NCBI RefSeq assembly: GCF_019279795.1
Contig: NC_056735.1
Location: 1,938,290,955 to 1,938,354,954 of the forward strand
Length of the DNA stretch: 64,000 nucleotides
Source: Protopterus annectens
Lineage: Eukaryota > Chordata > Ceratodontiformes > Protopteridae
Direction of reading: 5' to 3'
Shown: positions 37,036-47,732 of the stretch, one piece after another
Position numbering within the stretch: position 1 is the first letter of the stretch
How the letters are laid out: each line of letters starts with the position of its first letter
Made by a program: the position numbers and the translations under genes
The notes under the pieces: generated by a model
The model's database searches: none
Seen by the model: the letters and a program-made list of their open reading frames with translations, nothing else
What the model was told of the DNA's origin: nothing

Positions 37036-38010
37036 ATGTCCAAAGGTCAGTCAGTGGTTTCCTCTCCAGTCCAGCTGGTGAATCTGGGAATTTTGAGGCA
37101 ATGTTACAACTGTCTCATGTACACGGACAACCCTCTCCTCCTCCAAACAGGATCAAATATATGTGAGAGATGCAACCATATAGCCAAACTGGAGGCTGAG
37201 CTCTCTCATCTCAAAACTGGTGAAACCAGTCAGGAGGAGAAGGTAACCTCACACAACCCAATTCCAGTATCACATAGTCCCACCACATCAGCGAACCAAA
37301 CACATAAATACACAAAAACATACTCAGAGGCTCTAAATAAAAATCTACCTAAGCAACAGAGACCTCCAAAGCAGACATCCAAGCAAACACTACCCCAAAA
37401 CAAAACACACACAACACATAGCCCACAAAGTCAGTGTGCCAAGCAGCCACAGCCCTTAAGGCTGAATAACACACCTGATACTCTTGTAATAGGTGACTCT
37501 ATTGTCAGAAACACTGACATCCCGCTCACCAGGCTGAACAAAGAGAAGGTCACAGTGAGCTGCCTGTCGGGCGCTAGGATCTGCCACATAACACAAGCAC
37601 TCAGGTCACTCCAAAGCAAATACAAATATGACTCAGACATCGTACATGCTGGTGTGAATGACCTGAGACGTACCTCCCTGGACTACATGAAAAGAGACAT
37701 AGAGGAGCTCTCTGATCATGTAGCCCAGGCCGGTATGATCCTGACCGTGAGCAGCATCTTACCCTCACCTAGAATGATGCCACAGTACAAAGACAAAATG
37801 ATCAATTTTAACAATTGGCTAAAATGTTGGTGTCATTCAAAGGGGATCCAGTGTCTGTCAGCCTGGGATGACATGCTCGACAAGCCACGTTGCTTCGCTA
37901 GGGACGGCTTGCACCTGTCACCACTGGGCTTTTGGATATTGGCAAAGGCTCTTGCCACCCCCATAGTGCCTTTTTTAGGCAAGGCTCAAAAGTCAAACCC
38001 ACCTCCATAG
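37036..38010 (+). CDS. LINE H ORF1: zinc finger plus SGNH/GDSL esterase-like protein (324 aa, intact)
   Basis: Start chosen at the first ATG (37036); the upstream in-frame codons have no ATG. A zinc-binding pair CYNC/CERC (Cys23, 26, 43, 46) is followed by a short helical segment and a Ser/Thr/Gln-rich linker (about 61-147). The esterase-like domain has GDS (Ser155), GVND (Asn208) and DGLHL (Asp290, His293), so all four SGNH blocks look intact. CR1-type ORF1 proteins combine an esterase with a PHD-like finger, and a role in RNA binding or membrane/lipid interaction has been proposed. ORF2 begins about 30 bp downstream. The open frame shows no lesion, but ORF2 is dead. Confidence 0.85.
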   Translation: MSKGQSVVSSPVQLVNLGILRQCYNCLMYTDNPLLLQTGSNICERCNHIAKLEAELSHLKTGETSQEEKVTSHNPIPVSHSPTTSANQTHKYTKTYSEALNKNLPKQQRPPKQTSKQTLPQNKTHTTHSPQSQCAKQPQPLRLNNTPDTLVIGDSIVRNTDIPLTRLNKEKVTVSCLSGARICHITQALRSLQSKYKYDSDIVHAGVNDLRRTSLDYMKRDIEELSDHVAQAGMILTVSSILPSPRMMPQYKDKMINFNNWLKCWCHSKGIQCLSAWDDMLDKPRCFARDGLHLSPLGFWILAKALATPIVPFLGKAQKSNPPP

Positions 38011-38039
38011 ACAGCACAAGGAACAAGAAACTAAGGGTA

Positions 38040-40836
38040 ATGCTGCTAAACACCAGAAGTCTTAACCTCAAGATGCACACACTCGAAGCTCTCCTCCGTA
38101 TGGAGAACATCGATATCTGTGCAGTGACAGAAACCTGGTTCAAGGCTCCAGAGAGCACCCCAGCACTACCAGGTTATACCTCATATCATGCTTTTCGGCC
38201 TCAAAACCCAGACCGAACCACAAAAGGAGGGCGAGTTTCCATATTTATCAAGGATATCCACACCTCCAGGTTAGTGGCATTGCACGAAGTATCGGAGATC
38301 ATCCATGTGCAACTAACATTGGGCAAGACTGCTTTTCAGTTTATAGGATCCTACAGACCACCCTCTCAAAGTCAGGAATCCCACTCGGCTTTCCTGAAAA
38401 CATTGGAGAACATGAAGATCTCTCCGAACACCATTATATTGAGCGACTTCAACTACCCAAACATAGACTGGGAGCACTACTCAAGCCCCAGCACCTTAGC
38501 CCAAAGGTTCCTGGAAATTATAAACTCAAATGCTATGGAATAACTAGTCACCACTCCCACAAGAGGGGATAACATACTAGACCTGATCATTACCAACATG
38601 GGTACTCTATGCTCTATACCAGAAGTATATCCCTCATTGGTAAGATCAGACCATAAATTAATTTCACTGGATATCCACATCCCGACCCCACCCCCAACCC
38701 AGAAAACCACAGTGAAAAACTTCTCAAAAGCGAACTTCTCACTTCTCAAAACCGAAGTGGAATCCTTCAAGGCCCCAGGGCCAGTGGAAACTACGGCCCA
38801 AACTGCAGAATCCTATATAAACGCATTCTACGGACATCTCCAGGAATGCATGGATCATGCTATCCCAAACATAACCGAGACCTAATCATCCAAAGGCAGG
38901 CATCCAGTCTGGTGGACCCCAGCCATAAATAAACTGTACAACAGAAGGAGGAAGCTACTACATGATAGAGCAAAATCCCTAATAGGGAAGGCAGCTCTGA
39001 TCAGTACTAGCAAAAAATTACGATCCCTCATAAAATCCTCCAAGGCCAGCTTCGAGAGAAAAATTGCACAGGACACTAAAGACAATCATAAGGCTTTTTT
39101 CAGTTATGTTAGGAACCTGGGATGCAACTCCCAGACTTGTTCTGAGTTGATTCTAAACGACAAAAAATACACTGAACCCACAGACATCGTCAATATCCTG
39201 GCAGACAGGTTCAGTGCAAACTTCTCCACCCCCTCCCCCCCAAAAGAGCAAGTATCTACCCCAGCAGAGGGCTGCCTCCCAAACATCTCTGATGCTCAGG
39301 TGAAGGCTGCCCTCTCCAAAGCAAAAAACATTGCTTCCATGGGACCAGATGGCGTCCCGGGTTGCGTCCTACATGAACTCCAAGAAGAACTAACCCCTCA
39401 AATAAAACAGCTGTACAATCTCAGCCTCACTACAGGATATGTGCCCACAGAATGACGTACAGCAACAGTGGTCCCACTCCAATAAGGTGGAGCCTCTACG
39501 GACCCTGGAAACTATCGCCCCATAAGCCTGACTAGTCTAGTCTGCAAGGCTATGGAGAGGATCATCATGGAGCTCATAAACAAAGACATTGGGGTCCTAC
39601 AGACACTAGATCCTACTCAATTCGGCTTCGTCAAGGGCAGTTCCTGCCTTTTGAACCTGGTCGACTTCTTTAAAACAGTCACCAAAGCCATAGATGAAGG
39701 GAAGGTGGTCCACACAGCCTATCTGGAACTAGCAAAGGCATTTGACACAATACCCCACTCGGACATCATAGATAAGCTATCCAGCTTAAATATAAACCCC
39801 TATGTCACAAGATGGGTCACAAACTGGCTCAAAGACAGAACCCACAGAGTGACAGTTGCTGGAGCCATGTCAGACTCGAAACCGGTCACAAGTGGCGTCC
39901 CACAAGGTTCTGTTCTGGGACCGCTCTTGTTCGGTATATACTTTTCCGAGGTACAAGCCAACGTGGGAGGACTATGGCTCACCAAGTTCGCAGATGACTG
40001 CAAACTGGGTGCCATAATCAACTCCCCAGCTAACACAAACATCCTTCAAAAAGGTCTCACAGAGACGGATAACTGGTGCCAGAGCCATGGTCTAAAGCTA
40101 AATGCCAAAAAGTGTATAGTCATACCCTTTGGCAAAAACAATGTGCCCACAAATTACCACATAGGTTGTAACCCATTAAGTACAGAGAAAGTAATTAGGG
40201 ATCTGGGGACCCAAGTTGATAGCAATCTATCCTTTGACAACCACATTGCCAAAGTGGTTAGAAAGACCTTCTACATAGCCCACCTCATCTTGAAAGGATT
40301 CACATCTAGATCAAGAGAGGTAATCGTGCCCCTTTATTCATCTCTCATCAGGCCTATCATAGAATATAATGCCCCTTTTGGGATGTACCTTACCCGACAC
40401 CTGCAGCAATTAGAAAGACCCCAAAAGTACCTCACCAAGAGGATCAAAGGACTCAAGCAGATGCCATATGCTGCTCGGTTAAAAAAACTCCAGCTCTACT
40501 CAGTTGCATACCGCCTACTTCGAGGCGATCTATGCCTGACATATAAAGCTATGTCCAATCCAGAATTAATGGACATGCTCCACCTCAGTAAATCTAAATC
40601 CCTTAGAGCCACACGCTCGAGGGACTTGAACCTCAGCACAGAATAAATAGAACTTGCTGGAGGGACAGATTCATAACCTAGAGGCTCCCTTCACTCTGGA
40701 ATAGAATTACAATTCATGTTAGGCAGAGCACCTCACTGAATCTCTTCAAGAAAAATCTTGATGAGTGGATGGGGGATCGTAGGTTTGTCCCGGGGATTAC
40801 TTCCGTGTCACTATTAGATGGAGGCACAGTAAACTA
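38040..40836 (+). pseudogene. LINE H ORF2: AP endonuclease plus reverse transcriptase, several stops
   Basis: One frame runs from ATG 38040 to about 40640, broken by stops at 38541 (TAA), 38883 (TAA), 39453 (TGA) and 39483 (TAA). A one-base frameshift follows near 40640 and a TAG near 40679. Order: endonuclease (ENIDICAVTETWF; SDFNYPNIDW; SDHKLISLDIHIP), linker, RT from about 39340 with KAFDTIPHSD (motif A), SGVPQGSVLGPLLFGIYF (motif B) and FADDCKLGAI (motif C, catalytic Asp pair kept), then a C-terminal region ending near 40836. The protein would nick the target and prime reverse transcription. The few lesions suggest a fairly recent death. Confidence 0.9.
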
Positions 40837-40962
40837 AACCTTAAAAAGGGCACAGTATACTCAAATCAAGGGGTGGCGTAAGCCAAACAAAATTGGGCTA
40901 GGCTTGTAATTGCCCCAGGGCAGATAGCCTAGTATGAACCTATGAACCTATGAACCTATATC

Positions 40963-43291
40963 TGGAATTTTGGATATATCACCAAACATTTTTTCCTGAT
41001 GTATTAGTAGATCATACTTTACCACCTTGTAATGTTGTGACTAACTCCTTGGGTGATTTTAACGTGTATAAGTTTTCTAATATCAAAGTAAATACAGAAC
41101 ATTGTGACCTTTTTGCAAAAGGATTTACCTTTTTACCTCCACTATCTCTTGATATTTCTAATGCATTAATGGACCTGAGATTGTACACATGTAAATTAAA
41201 TTTAAAAATAATTTTCCAAAATTCCTTTTCTGAATCCTTTTTCAACCCTCTGGCTATTTCTAGCACGTATAATCCTCCACTTCACCCCATTATCTTGTTA
41301 TTTGAAAGTACTTGTGAATTAGATATTCGTAATTCTAACTTTAGAAATAGAAACTTTCATGAAGATATTTTTAGACAGAACCAAACTATTGATGAAATTA
41401 AGAATGTTTTACACAAGATTAAATCAGGTTTCATAATAAGGGTGGTGGGGTGGTGTTAATGAATTATGAAGGGTCTACTTTATGCTCATGAAAGCCAAAT
41501 TGCTCAAATACAACTCGCACTAACCATAACAAGCGAAACACGAATACATCAAACACACTAAACTTTGAAATTCGAAATCTCGATCTCTCATAGTTGGCCA
41601 ACCCCACTGCCCGTAACATACTACCTACTGAAACACAGTATAAAACAACACATACACACACTAAGCAGAACCCTACTTCTAACCCTAAAGTAAAGCACCA
41701 AAACCCTACTTCTAACACTACACTAAACCCTACATACACAACTATCTATGCACTATCCTTAACCCCTCCCTAACTCTAAGGTCCGTAACTTCCGCACACT
41801 TACCCTACTGAGCTATACCCAAACAAACTAAATATTCCATACACATACACTTAGTAAAACCCTACAGTAAACCTTACATACATTACCTATCTATGCACTT
41901 ACCTTAACCCGCACCCTAACCCTAAGGTCCGTAACTATTGCACACTTACCTTACGGAGCTATTCCACAGACGGGCCAACTATGCAAATTCGATATTTCCA
42001 CTTTCGCAGTTTAGTGCATTCGACGTACTCGCATTTCGCTCGTTATGTGTCGCGCAAATTGTATTCGAGTGATTCGGCTTTCTGGGGAATAATGTAGACC
42101 CAATTATGAAGACTTTAATAGGAAAATGTTATTCATACTTGAGGGCAAGGCCTATTCAAAATTCCTCCTTAAATGAATTAAATAGAGCATATAAAAAATA
42201 AGAAATGAACTCCAAGACCTATTTATTGAAGGATCTATATCTATAGATACTCTAAATTATTTAACTGTTTCATACTCCAGGTTATCTGTTATGTTTGGAT
42301 TACCTAAGTTGCATAAGAATCTAACACAACCACCCATGTGCCCAGTTGTTGATGCAAAGGGTCCTGTTACCCACCCTTTGGCTAAATAGTTAGACACTAA
42401 GTTAAAGGAACTTGTTTACAATGAAACACATGTACGTAAAGATTCATGGGGTTTTCTAGAAGCAATTGACAAGATACCTTTTAAGGATACATACACTTTT
42501 ATGACCATTGACATCAAGGACCTGTATTTCATTATACCCCATTATACAGGATTAGAGTGGTTCACAGAGTTCCTTTACGAGAAAGATACTGGACACTTTG
42601 ATGTTCTAGTTTGCACACAACTTATGGAAATCGTCCTCAAAATAACTTCATTCTGTTCAACCAAGGAATTTATTTACAACAAGAGGAAGTAGCTATGGGT
42701 TCTGCATGTGGTGGCCTTTACGCTAATATTGCTGTTATGCAATGGGAGAAGACATTTTTACTCTCATCTAGTTATTTCAAACATATTAGATTCTATACTA
42801 GGTTTTTGGATGACATATTTATTCTATGGGATGGACCTAATGAAAATATTAATGATTTTGTAACTTATATTGAATCTACCACCAATTTTTTAAAGTTTAC
42901 TCATACCAACAATTGAAACATGGTTTCTTTTTTGGATATTGTATTATCAAAGCATTACCAGAATGAGAAGTTCATATCAAAAATTTTTAGAAAGGACACA
43001 TATTCTAATTCTTTATTGCATTTTTCCAGCACTCATCCTTTAAAACAAAAGAAGGCCATTGCAAAATGTCAATTTGTGCGTGCAGCACTCATGGTTTCTG
43101 ATATAGATGAATTACTAAATGAATGTGATAAATTAAAATATATGTTCTTAAAGAGAGGTTATACTTTTGTGGTCAACAAGAGTAAGAGAGGATTCTATCG
43201 TCCTCTTTTATCAGGTGGTTTGATTGACAATGTTTGTACTATTCCAAGAATAAGTTCATATAGACCCAACAAAAGATGCAACTCCGTGTAA
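40963..43291 (+). pseudogene. PLE copy L: N-terminal and RT region, broken and interrupted by a MITE
   Basis: The first part (40950-41459) has the PLE N-terminal region (NTEHCDLFAKGFTFL, STYNPPLHPIILLFES). After the MITE at 41471-42101 the homology resumes with the DKGGG-like block and EDFNRKM. RT blocks follow: MTIDIKDLYFIIPHYTG (motif A, 42501-42692), VAMGSACGGLYANIAV (motif B), RFLDDIFILWDG (motif C, Asp pair kept; 42611-42916), FLDIVLSKHY (42920-43291). A stop precedes VSFLD and frames change several times. At about 43292 it is cut by PLE K; the C-terminal part continues at 47753. Confidence 0.87.
41471..42101. mobile_element. 631-bp MITE with TIRs and a 9-bp target-site duplication
   Basis: The left end GGGTCTACTTTATG and the reverse complement of the right end GGGTCTACATTATT begin terminal inverted repeats of about 45 bp (shared blocks GAAAGCC, CTC, AATACAA). 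AATTATGAA flanks both sides (41462-41470 and 42102-42110). Removing the element and one duplicate lets PLE homology continue directly. The interior is G-poor on the plus strand, has CTAACCCTAA-type motifs and an imperfect duplication (about 41705-41820 and 41868-41960, sharing CTATCTATGCACT and AAGGTCCGTAAC). There is no transposase. Tail length and TIR start could fit several DNA-transposon superfamilies; I cannot assign one. Confidence 0.85.
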
Positions 43292-43343
43292 ACAGACCTC
43301 AGTACTTTAATAAGCAAATATAGTTAAAACACAATTAACGATC

Positions 43344-43378
43344 TAGCGCTTTCATCTGCCGAATGCAGACTTCTTCAG
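43344..43378 (-). ncRNA. Hammerhead-like core, PLE K end
   Basis: On the minus strand: CTGAAGA (43378-43372), one A, stem GTCTGC/GCAGAT around ATTCG, GAAA (43353-43350), GCGCTA (43349-43344). The base at core position 7 may vary in hammerheads, so CTGAAGA is compatible. The stem differs from copies L and PLE-1 yet pairs over six positions, one of them G-U. Confidence 0.65.
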
Positions 43379-43379
43379 A

Positions 43380-44049
43380 ATAATGAATATATGGTGCCAG
43401 TGATTTTTATACCGTTTGAAACAATTAATTAATCCATTAATTACACAAGTTCATTTAAAATTTAAAGCTATACACATTATTTTCTGTTATAAATTCCATT
43501 TGTTTAATGCAATTTTGACAGTCAACCACAGTCTCCCTTAGGTACTTGTACTATTGATGACCGGCATAATTAAAGTGCTTTAGTGCTTTACATATTTTAA
43601 TCAACATTAATTTTTATACATAGTTGTTAAAAATACCTGTATTGTTATAAAAAATTAATAAGAAAAATAACCACATACATATATTGTACAATAGGTTACG
43701 TTCCTTATAATGATATGCTGTAACTTGTTACTTAATAGTTAATTATAAATAATGAATATAAATAAATAAATAAATAATTAAATAGTTAAAAAACTGAAGT
43801 GAATATAAAATATTGTTGACTTGTAAAAATATATGTTATTCTAAAAAGATGTATGTGTCATTTGTTAAAAACTATTGTTAAAAACTGCTGTTATATTTAA
43901 TTGTTGAAAAACTGCTTTGAAACAATTTAATGTTGAACAGGACTAAACATACAGTCATGGGTATTTTAAACAATTATTGTGTTGACCCCATTCAAAATCT
44001 CAAAGTGTATTTATTAATTGTATAGACCCATGTAACCATGTTTTTTGTT
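43380..44049 (-). other. PLE K 3' untranslated region
   Basis: AT-rich, with a short (AAAT)n run near 43755-43790 and repeats of AAAACTGCT/AAAACTATT near 43860-43920. No coding content. Confidence 0.6.
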
Positions 44050-46407
44050 TTATACACTAGAGGCTTTTTCCACTAAAATAGCCTTAATGTTTGTATACTC
44101 ATTAAGCCCAGGGGGCATGTTTGCTTTTAGCCTTAGCTGCCACCTAATTTCTTTCTGAAGCAAATGATTTTTGGTATCCCCTCCCCTTGGATCAGGTTTA
44201 ACATATTCCAAAATCCCAAACTTGAAGTCAGTGAAACCTGCACAGTCTACAGAATGTTTAAATAAAGCACTGGTCTCTTTTCTCTTGCTGATGTTGTAAA
44301 TGTGTTCGTAAATTCTTTCTCTGAGGGACCTCTCGGTCTTCCCCACATAGAAAGCAGAACATTTGGAACACGTAGCTAAATACACCAACATCTTACTTCT
44401 ACAATTGCCCTTGCAAAAGGCAATTTTACTTTTTAAACCATTTTCCAATTTTAATTCCACACTTGGATTGATATACATGCATTGTCGACACCTACCACAT
44501 CTTTTAGTACCTTCTTTGGATTCATATTTAATGTTTTCCATTTCAAAAAATCTTTTAAGATTTGTGGCTGTCTTGTATATAAATCTTGGTTTTTTTCCCA
44601 CTATCTGGTGTATCTCTTTATTAGTTTTAAAAATAGACCAGTTGTTTTTAATAATATTAATAAAATGGTCAGAAAATCCATTGTATTCCACAATGCAGGC
44701 ACCCATATAGTCCTCACAATTATCCGCCTTTTTCTCATTGGGAATAAATTTGTTACCTAAAAGAGGTTTATATTTTGTACCCCATCCTTTATATACTTGT
44801 TCCAAAATATCTCCAACTAACTGTTTGGGATAGCCCCTTTCCAAGAATTTTTCCAATAAAAATAAAAATTCTTTTTGTAAATCCTGATGTTGGGAGGTCA
44901 TTCTGGCAATTCTAACAGCCTGTCCTTTAATGATACTTTTCTTTTGATGTAGGGGATGCTGGCTGTTAAAATGTAAATAACTATTGCACCATGTATTTTT
45001 GCGAAAAATATTTGATTTAAAACCAGCAATCCCCTTACTCAAGGTTATATCAAGATAATTTATAACCTTGTTTTCAATTTCATGAGTGAAGGACAGAAAG
45101 GAAGTAGTTTGATTAATGTATGTCATAAATTCTTTTAAGTCCTCTGTGGTGTCTTCCTCCCACAATATAAAAATATCATCCAGAAAACGAAGATATATTT
45201 TTATATTTCTTTGATAAGGACTCTTAAAAATAAACTCTTCTTCCCATTCTAGAAGGACCAGATTTGCATATAAGGGGGCACAAGCTGCCCCCATAGCCAC
45301 ACCTGTAATCTGCTTGTAATGTTCCCCTTGAAATGTGATGAAATTGTTGTCTAAGACTATTTCAGTCAACTCCAACAATAATTTTTTCCTATCGAGGTTT
45401 AATTTAGAATGCTTGTGAACACTATTTTCAAAAAATTCAAACCCTTGTCTTCTGGGTATGCAAGTAAAAAGTTCTTTAACATCAATGGTCACCATTTTAA
45501 CAGTCTCTGACCATAATTCATTTGTTATTTTGCCTAAGAAATCCCAGGAATCTTGCACTAAGTGTGTCTGTGTTTTGACAATATCTTTTAGTTGCTGGTC
45601 AATAAACACTGACAAAGGTTGCGTTTTGGACTTTTTTGCAGAAACTATAGGGCGGAAGGGTGGTTTTGAAATGTTTTTGTGTATCTTCGGTATTGCAAAT
45701 ATTTTTGGTATATAGGGATGAGTTTGTTTCAAAAAATTATATGTGTCCCTTCCAATTCTATTTTCAATAAAATATTCTTCCAGCCAACTGTCTATTCTTC
45801 TATATGCTATTTGTATTTCATTCATCGACACAGTGGTATATGTTGTTTGGTCCATCAATATATCTGTTAAAACATTATTGTATGCTTCTTGATTAAAAAT
45901 GACCATTCCCCCACCCTTATCTGGTTGCATAAATCTAAGATTTCTCTCTTTTCTTAGTTGTTCAAACAGAGTGAACTCTCTTTCATCTAAATTGTTTGTT
46001 TTATTCAACCTTTTTGTTGGTTCAAATGTATCATAAATGTCATTCATAACTATACACTCGAAAGTCCCAATCACAGGGTGTAATGGGGGGTTGTAAATAC
46101 TACTTCTCCTCAATATTTCTGTGTGTTCACCATGTGCAATAACTGGAGAATTGACAGTATTGTGCTGTTTACAGGTAACCTGCAGATTTAATTTTCGTAG
46201 GAATATTTTTAATTCCAGTAATATGTTTGCCAAATCCCCATGTGTGGTTTTGACAAATTTAAACCCCTTGGAAAATAAATCAAAGTGTTCTTTTTCCACC
46301 ATTAGATTAGTGTAGTTATGTATTTTATAACCTTTGTATGTTTGTGTAATACCATTTTCTTCGAGAACTATTTCTTCTATCTCCCCCTCCTCCCTCTGGT
46401 CCTCCAT
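44050..46407 (-). CDS. PLE K ORF2: reverse transcriptase with GIY-YIG endonuclease (785 aa, intact)
   Basis: An ATG start at 46407 gives one open frame. The PLE N-terminal region (1-160) is followed by DKGGG (163-167), the PKIHK ... RPIVS block (240-256), motif A TIDVKELF (Asp309), motif B GVAMGAACA (369-377), motif C FLDD (Asp410, Asp411), YLDITLSKG and RGQAVR-like GQAVRIARM (495-503). A Cys cluster (637, 640, 643, 665, 669) precedes the GIY-YIG nuclease: VYLATC (675-680), FYVGKT (686-691), Arg698, His702, Glu753, Asn769. All expected catalytic residues are present. The enzyme would cut target DNA and reverse-transcribe the element RNA in the nucleus. Length is typical for PLE proteins. Nothing here looks disabled, though the copy may lack its own promoter. 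Confidence 0.93.
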   Translation of the reverse strand: MEDQREEGEIEEIVLEENGITQTYKGYKIHNYTNLMVEKEHFDLFSKGFKFVKTTHGDLANILLELKIFLRKLNLQVTCKQHNTVNSPVIAHGEHTEILRRSSIYNPPLHPVIGTFECIVMNDIYDTFEPTKRLNKTNNLDEREFTLFEQLRKERNLRFMQPDKGGGMVIFNQEAYNNVLTDILMDQTTYTTVSMNEIQIAYRRIDSWLEEYFIENRIGRDTYNFLKQTHPYIPKIFAIPKIHKNISKPPFRPIVSAKKSKTQPLSVFIDQQLKDIVKTQTHLVQDSWDFLGKITNELWSETVKMVTIDVKELFTCIPRRQGFEFFENSVHKHSKLNLDRKKLLLELTEIVLDNNFITFQGEHYKQITGVAMGAACAPLYANLVLLEWEEEFIFKSPYQRNIKIYLRFLDDIFILWEEDTTEDLKEFMTYINQTTSFLSFTHEIENKVINYLDITLSKGIAGFKSNIFRKNTWCNSYLHFNSQHPLHQKKSIIKGQAVRIARMTSQHQDLQKEFLFLLEKFLERGYPKQLVGDILEQVYKGWGTKYKPLLGNKFIPNEKKADNCEDYMGACIVEYNGFSDHFINIIKNNWSIFKTNKEIHQIVGKKPRFIYKTATNLKRFFEMENIKYESKEGTKRCGRCRQCMYINPSVELKLENGLKSKIAFCKGNCRSKMLVYLATCSKCSAFYVGKTERSLRERIYEHIYNISKRKETSALFKHSVDCAGFTDFKFGILEYVKPDPRGGDTKNHLLQKEIRWQLRLKANMPPGLNEYTNIKAILVEKASSV

Positions 46408-47732
46408 ACAAAATCCGTCCCATTGGTTAATTCCTGTGGTCCTGGATCCGAGGGGTTTCTTTGTTTGTTGGCTATTCTTTCGGATCTGCGGGGACCTAAA
46501 AAATTGTCAGTTTCCTCATGAAAGGAATCCAACTCATCCATATGCCTGTTTCTAGTTTGAAACCCTTCCTGAAAATCCTGGAATTCAACCCTTTTGTTAC
46601 CTCCTGTATTCCTGTTGGACCCATTTACAGGCCTGTTAAAATGGTTGCCCTGGTCTTTTCTAACTTTCTGAAATGGTAAGGGATAACTATTCCCTTTCTT
46701 ATACTGTGCTTTGTCCCTAGACAGTTTACCTTGTTTCCTTATATATACTTTTCCTACCTTAACTTCAACTCTCTTTAAAATATTTTTATATAAATTAACA
46801 TATTCTTCAAATAACAAGTCATTAATTATCTCTTTCTGACATTCATTCACTTCATTCAAAAGTTTCTTTAATTTCACTTCGTTATACTTAATCAGCTTAG
46901 ACATTAAAGTAAAACCACAGTCATCAAAAAACGTTTGCAAATCATTTAAAACATTCTCAGTATATTGAATACCAAATGGGTATTTATAAAACCTAAGTCC
47001 TTGTGGGACTATTTTGCAAATCAAACATTGATGTAAATAGTTATTGTCAATCTCTAAACATTTATATTTATACAATGTTTTTTCAAAGAGAAATAATTTG
47101 TCTCTCAGTGACATTTCAAATTCTCTAACAGCTTGGTTCGTTTCATTGTGCATGTCACCCCTTTGGGAATTATCAACAATGTTGTCAAATGTATATACTT
47201 TCTCAATAATGTCTTTATATTTAGTGTCATAACCATCATTCAACTGTCTTTCATGAGTAACTTGTGTTTCCGCATCACCAAGTGTATGCGGATGGGTTTG
47301 AACAGTACCTTTAGATGTTTGGGCAAATCTAGAAGAACGGTCGCTGTTGTTTCCCATACATAAATCTCTTTTTGCAGGTTTCGAATGTGGAATGGAACCA
47401 TTTTCATCCTTTTCTGACGAGCGCCCGTGGTTAAGCCCCTCTGCTTCTCCTTCTACGGTCGTCCTCTTGCCACCATAACTCCGGAACTCCGAGCGTGGAG
47501 ATGACGTCACCGGCTGCGCTGGAGAATGACCAACGGTGCAATTACTCGTTTTCTTCCTTACGACAGGTTCCTCCTGCGAAAACAGTTCAATAAGCTTTGT
47601 GAGATCTCCGCGTAATGTGGAGATCTCTTCTCTTAAGCGGGTTACTTCTCTTTGCGTTTCAATCAAATTGATGCTGTCATTAAAGGGTATGTCCAACCCT
47701 ACAATTGTAGAATCATTAAGCGTTTGTTCCAT
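46377..47732 (-). CDS. PLE K ORF1: coiled-coil, basic-tailed protein of unknown function (451 aa, intact)
   Basis: Start taken at ATG 47732; the frame is open two codons further but with GTG. Residues about 20-52 form a heptad-like Leu/Ile coil (VTRLREEISTLRGDL). Residues 53-160 are polar and probably disordered. Residues 205-325 are helix-rich with a PQGLR motif (243-247) followed by aromatic residues and repeated Leu/Lys heptads. Residues 330-451 are basic and Asn/Gly-rich, with RRSERIANK (415-423) and RTRGRRGR at the end. The layout (oligomerising coil, core, basic tail) recalls nucleic-acid-binding ORF1/Gag-like proteins, but I recognise no named domain. The frame ends 31 bp inside ORF2, suggesting coupled or reinitiated translation. 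Confidence 0.85.
   Translation of the reverse strand: MEQTLNDSTIVGLDIPFNDSINLIETQREVTRLREEISTLRGDLTKLIELFSQEEPVVRKKTSNCTVGHSPAQPVTSSPRSEFRSYGGKRTTVEGEAEGLNHGRSSEKDENGSIPHSKPAKRDLCMGNNSDRSSRFAQTSKGTVQTHPHTLGDAETQVTHERQLNDGYDTKYKDIIEKVYTFDNIVDNSQRGDMHNETNQAVREFEMSLRDKLFLFEKTLYKYKCLEIDNNYLHQCLICKIVPQGLRFYKYPFGIQYTENVLNDLQTFFDDCGFTLMSKLIKYNEVKLKKLLNEVNECQKEIINDLLFEEYVNLYKNILKRVEVKVGKVYIRKQGKLSRDKAQYKKGNSYPLPFQKVRKDQGNHFNRPVNGSNRNTGGNKRVEFQDFQEGFQTRNRHMDELDSFHEETDNFLGPRRSERIANKQRNPSDPGPQELTNGTDFVWRTRGRRGR

Larger units (their letters stand above)
36425..40962 (+). mobile_element. CR1-like LINE H, near complete
   Basis: 5' UTR about 36425-37035, intact ORF1, ORF2 with a handful of lesions, 3' UTR, and a tail of about three CTATGAAC octamers (about 40931-40962). 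Short octamer tails rather than poly(A) are typical of CR1-type LINEs. It lies exactly between PLE pieces M and L, so it was probably inserted into the compound PLE. It is the youngest-looking CR1-like copy here. Confidence 0.9.

Noticed and set aside
41640..41950. Interstitial telomere array
   Set aside because: CCCTAA-like motifs are scattered and mostly imperfect, inside a MITE with TIRs; no continuous TTAGGG/CCCTAA run.
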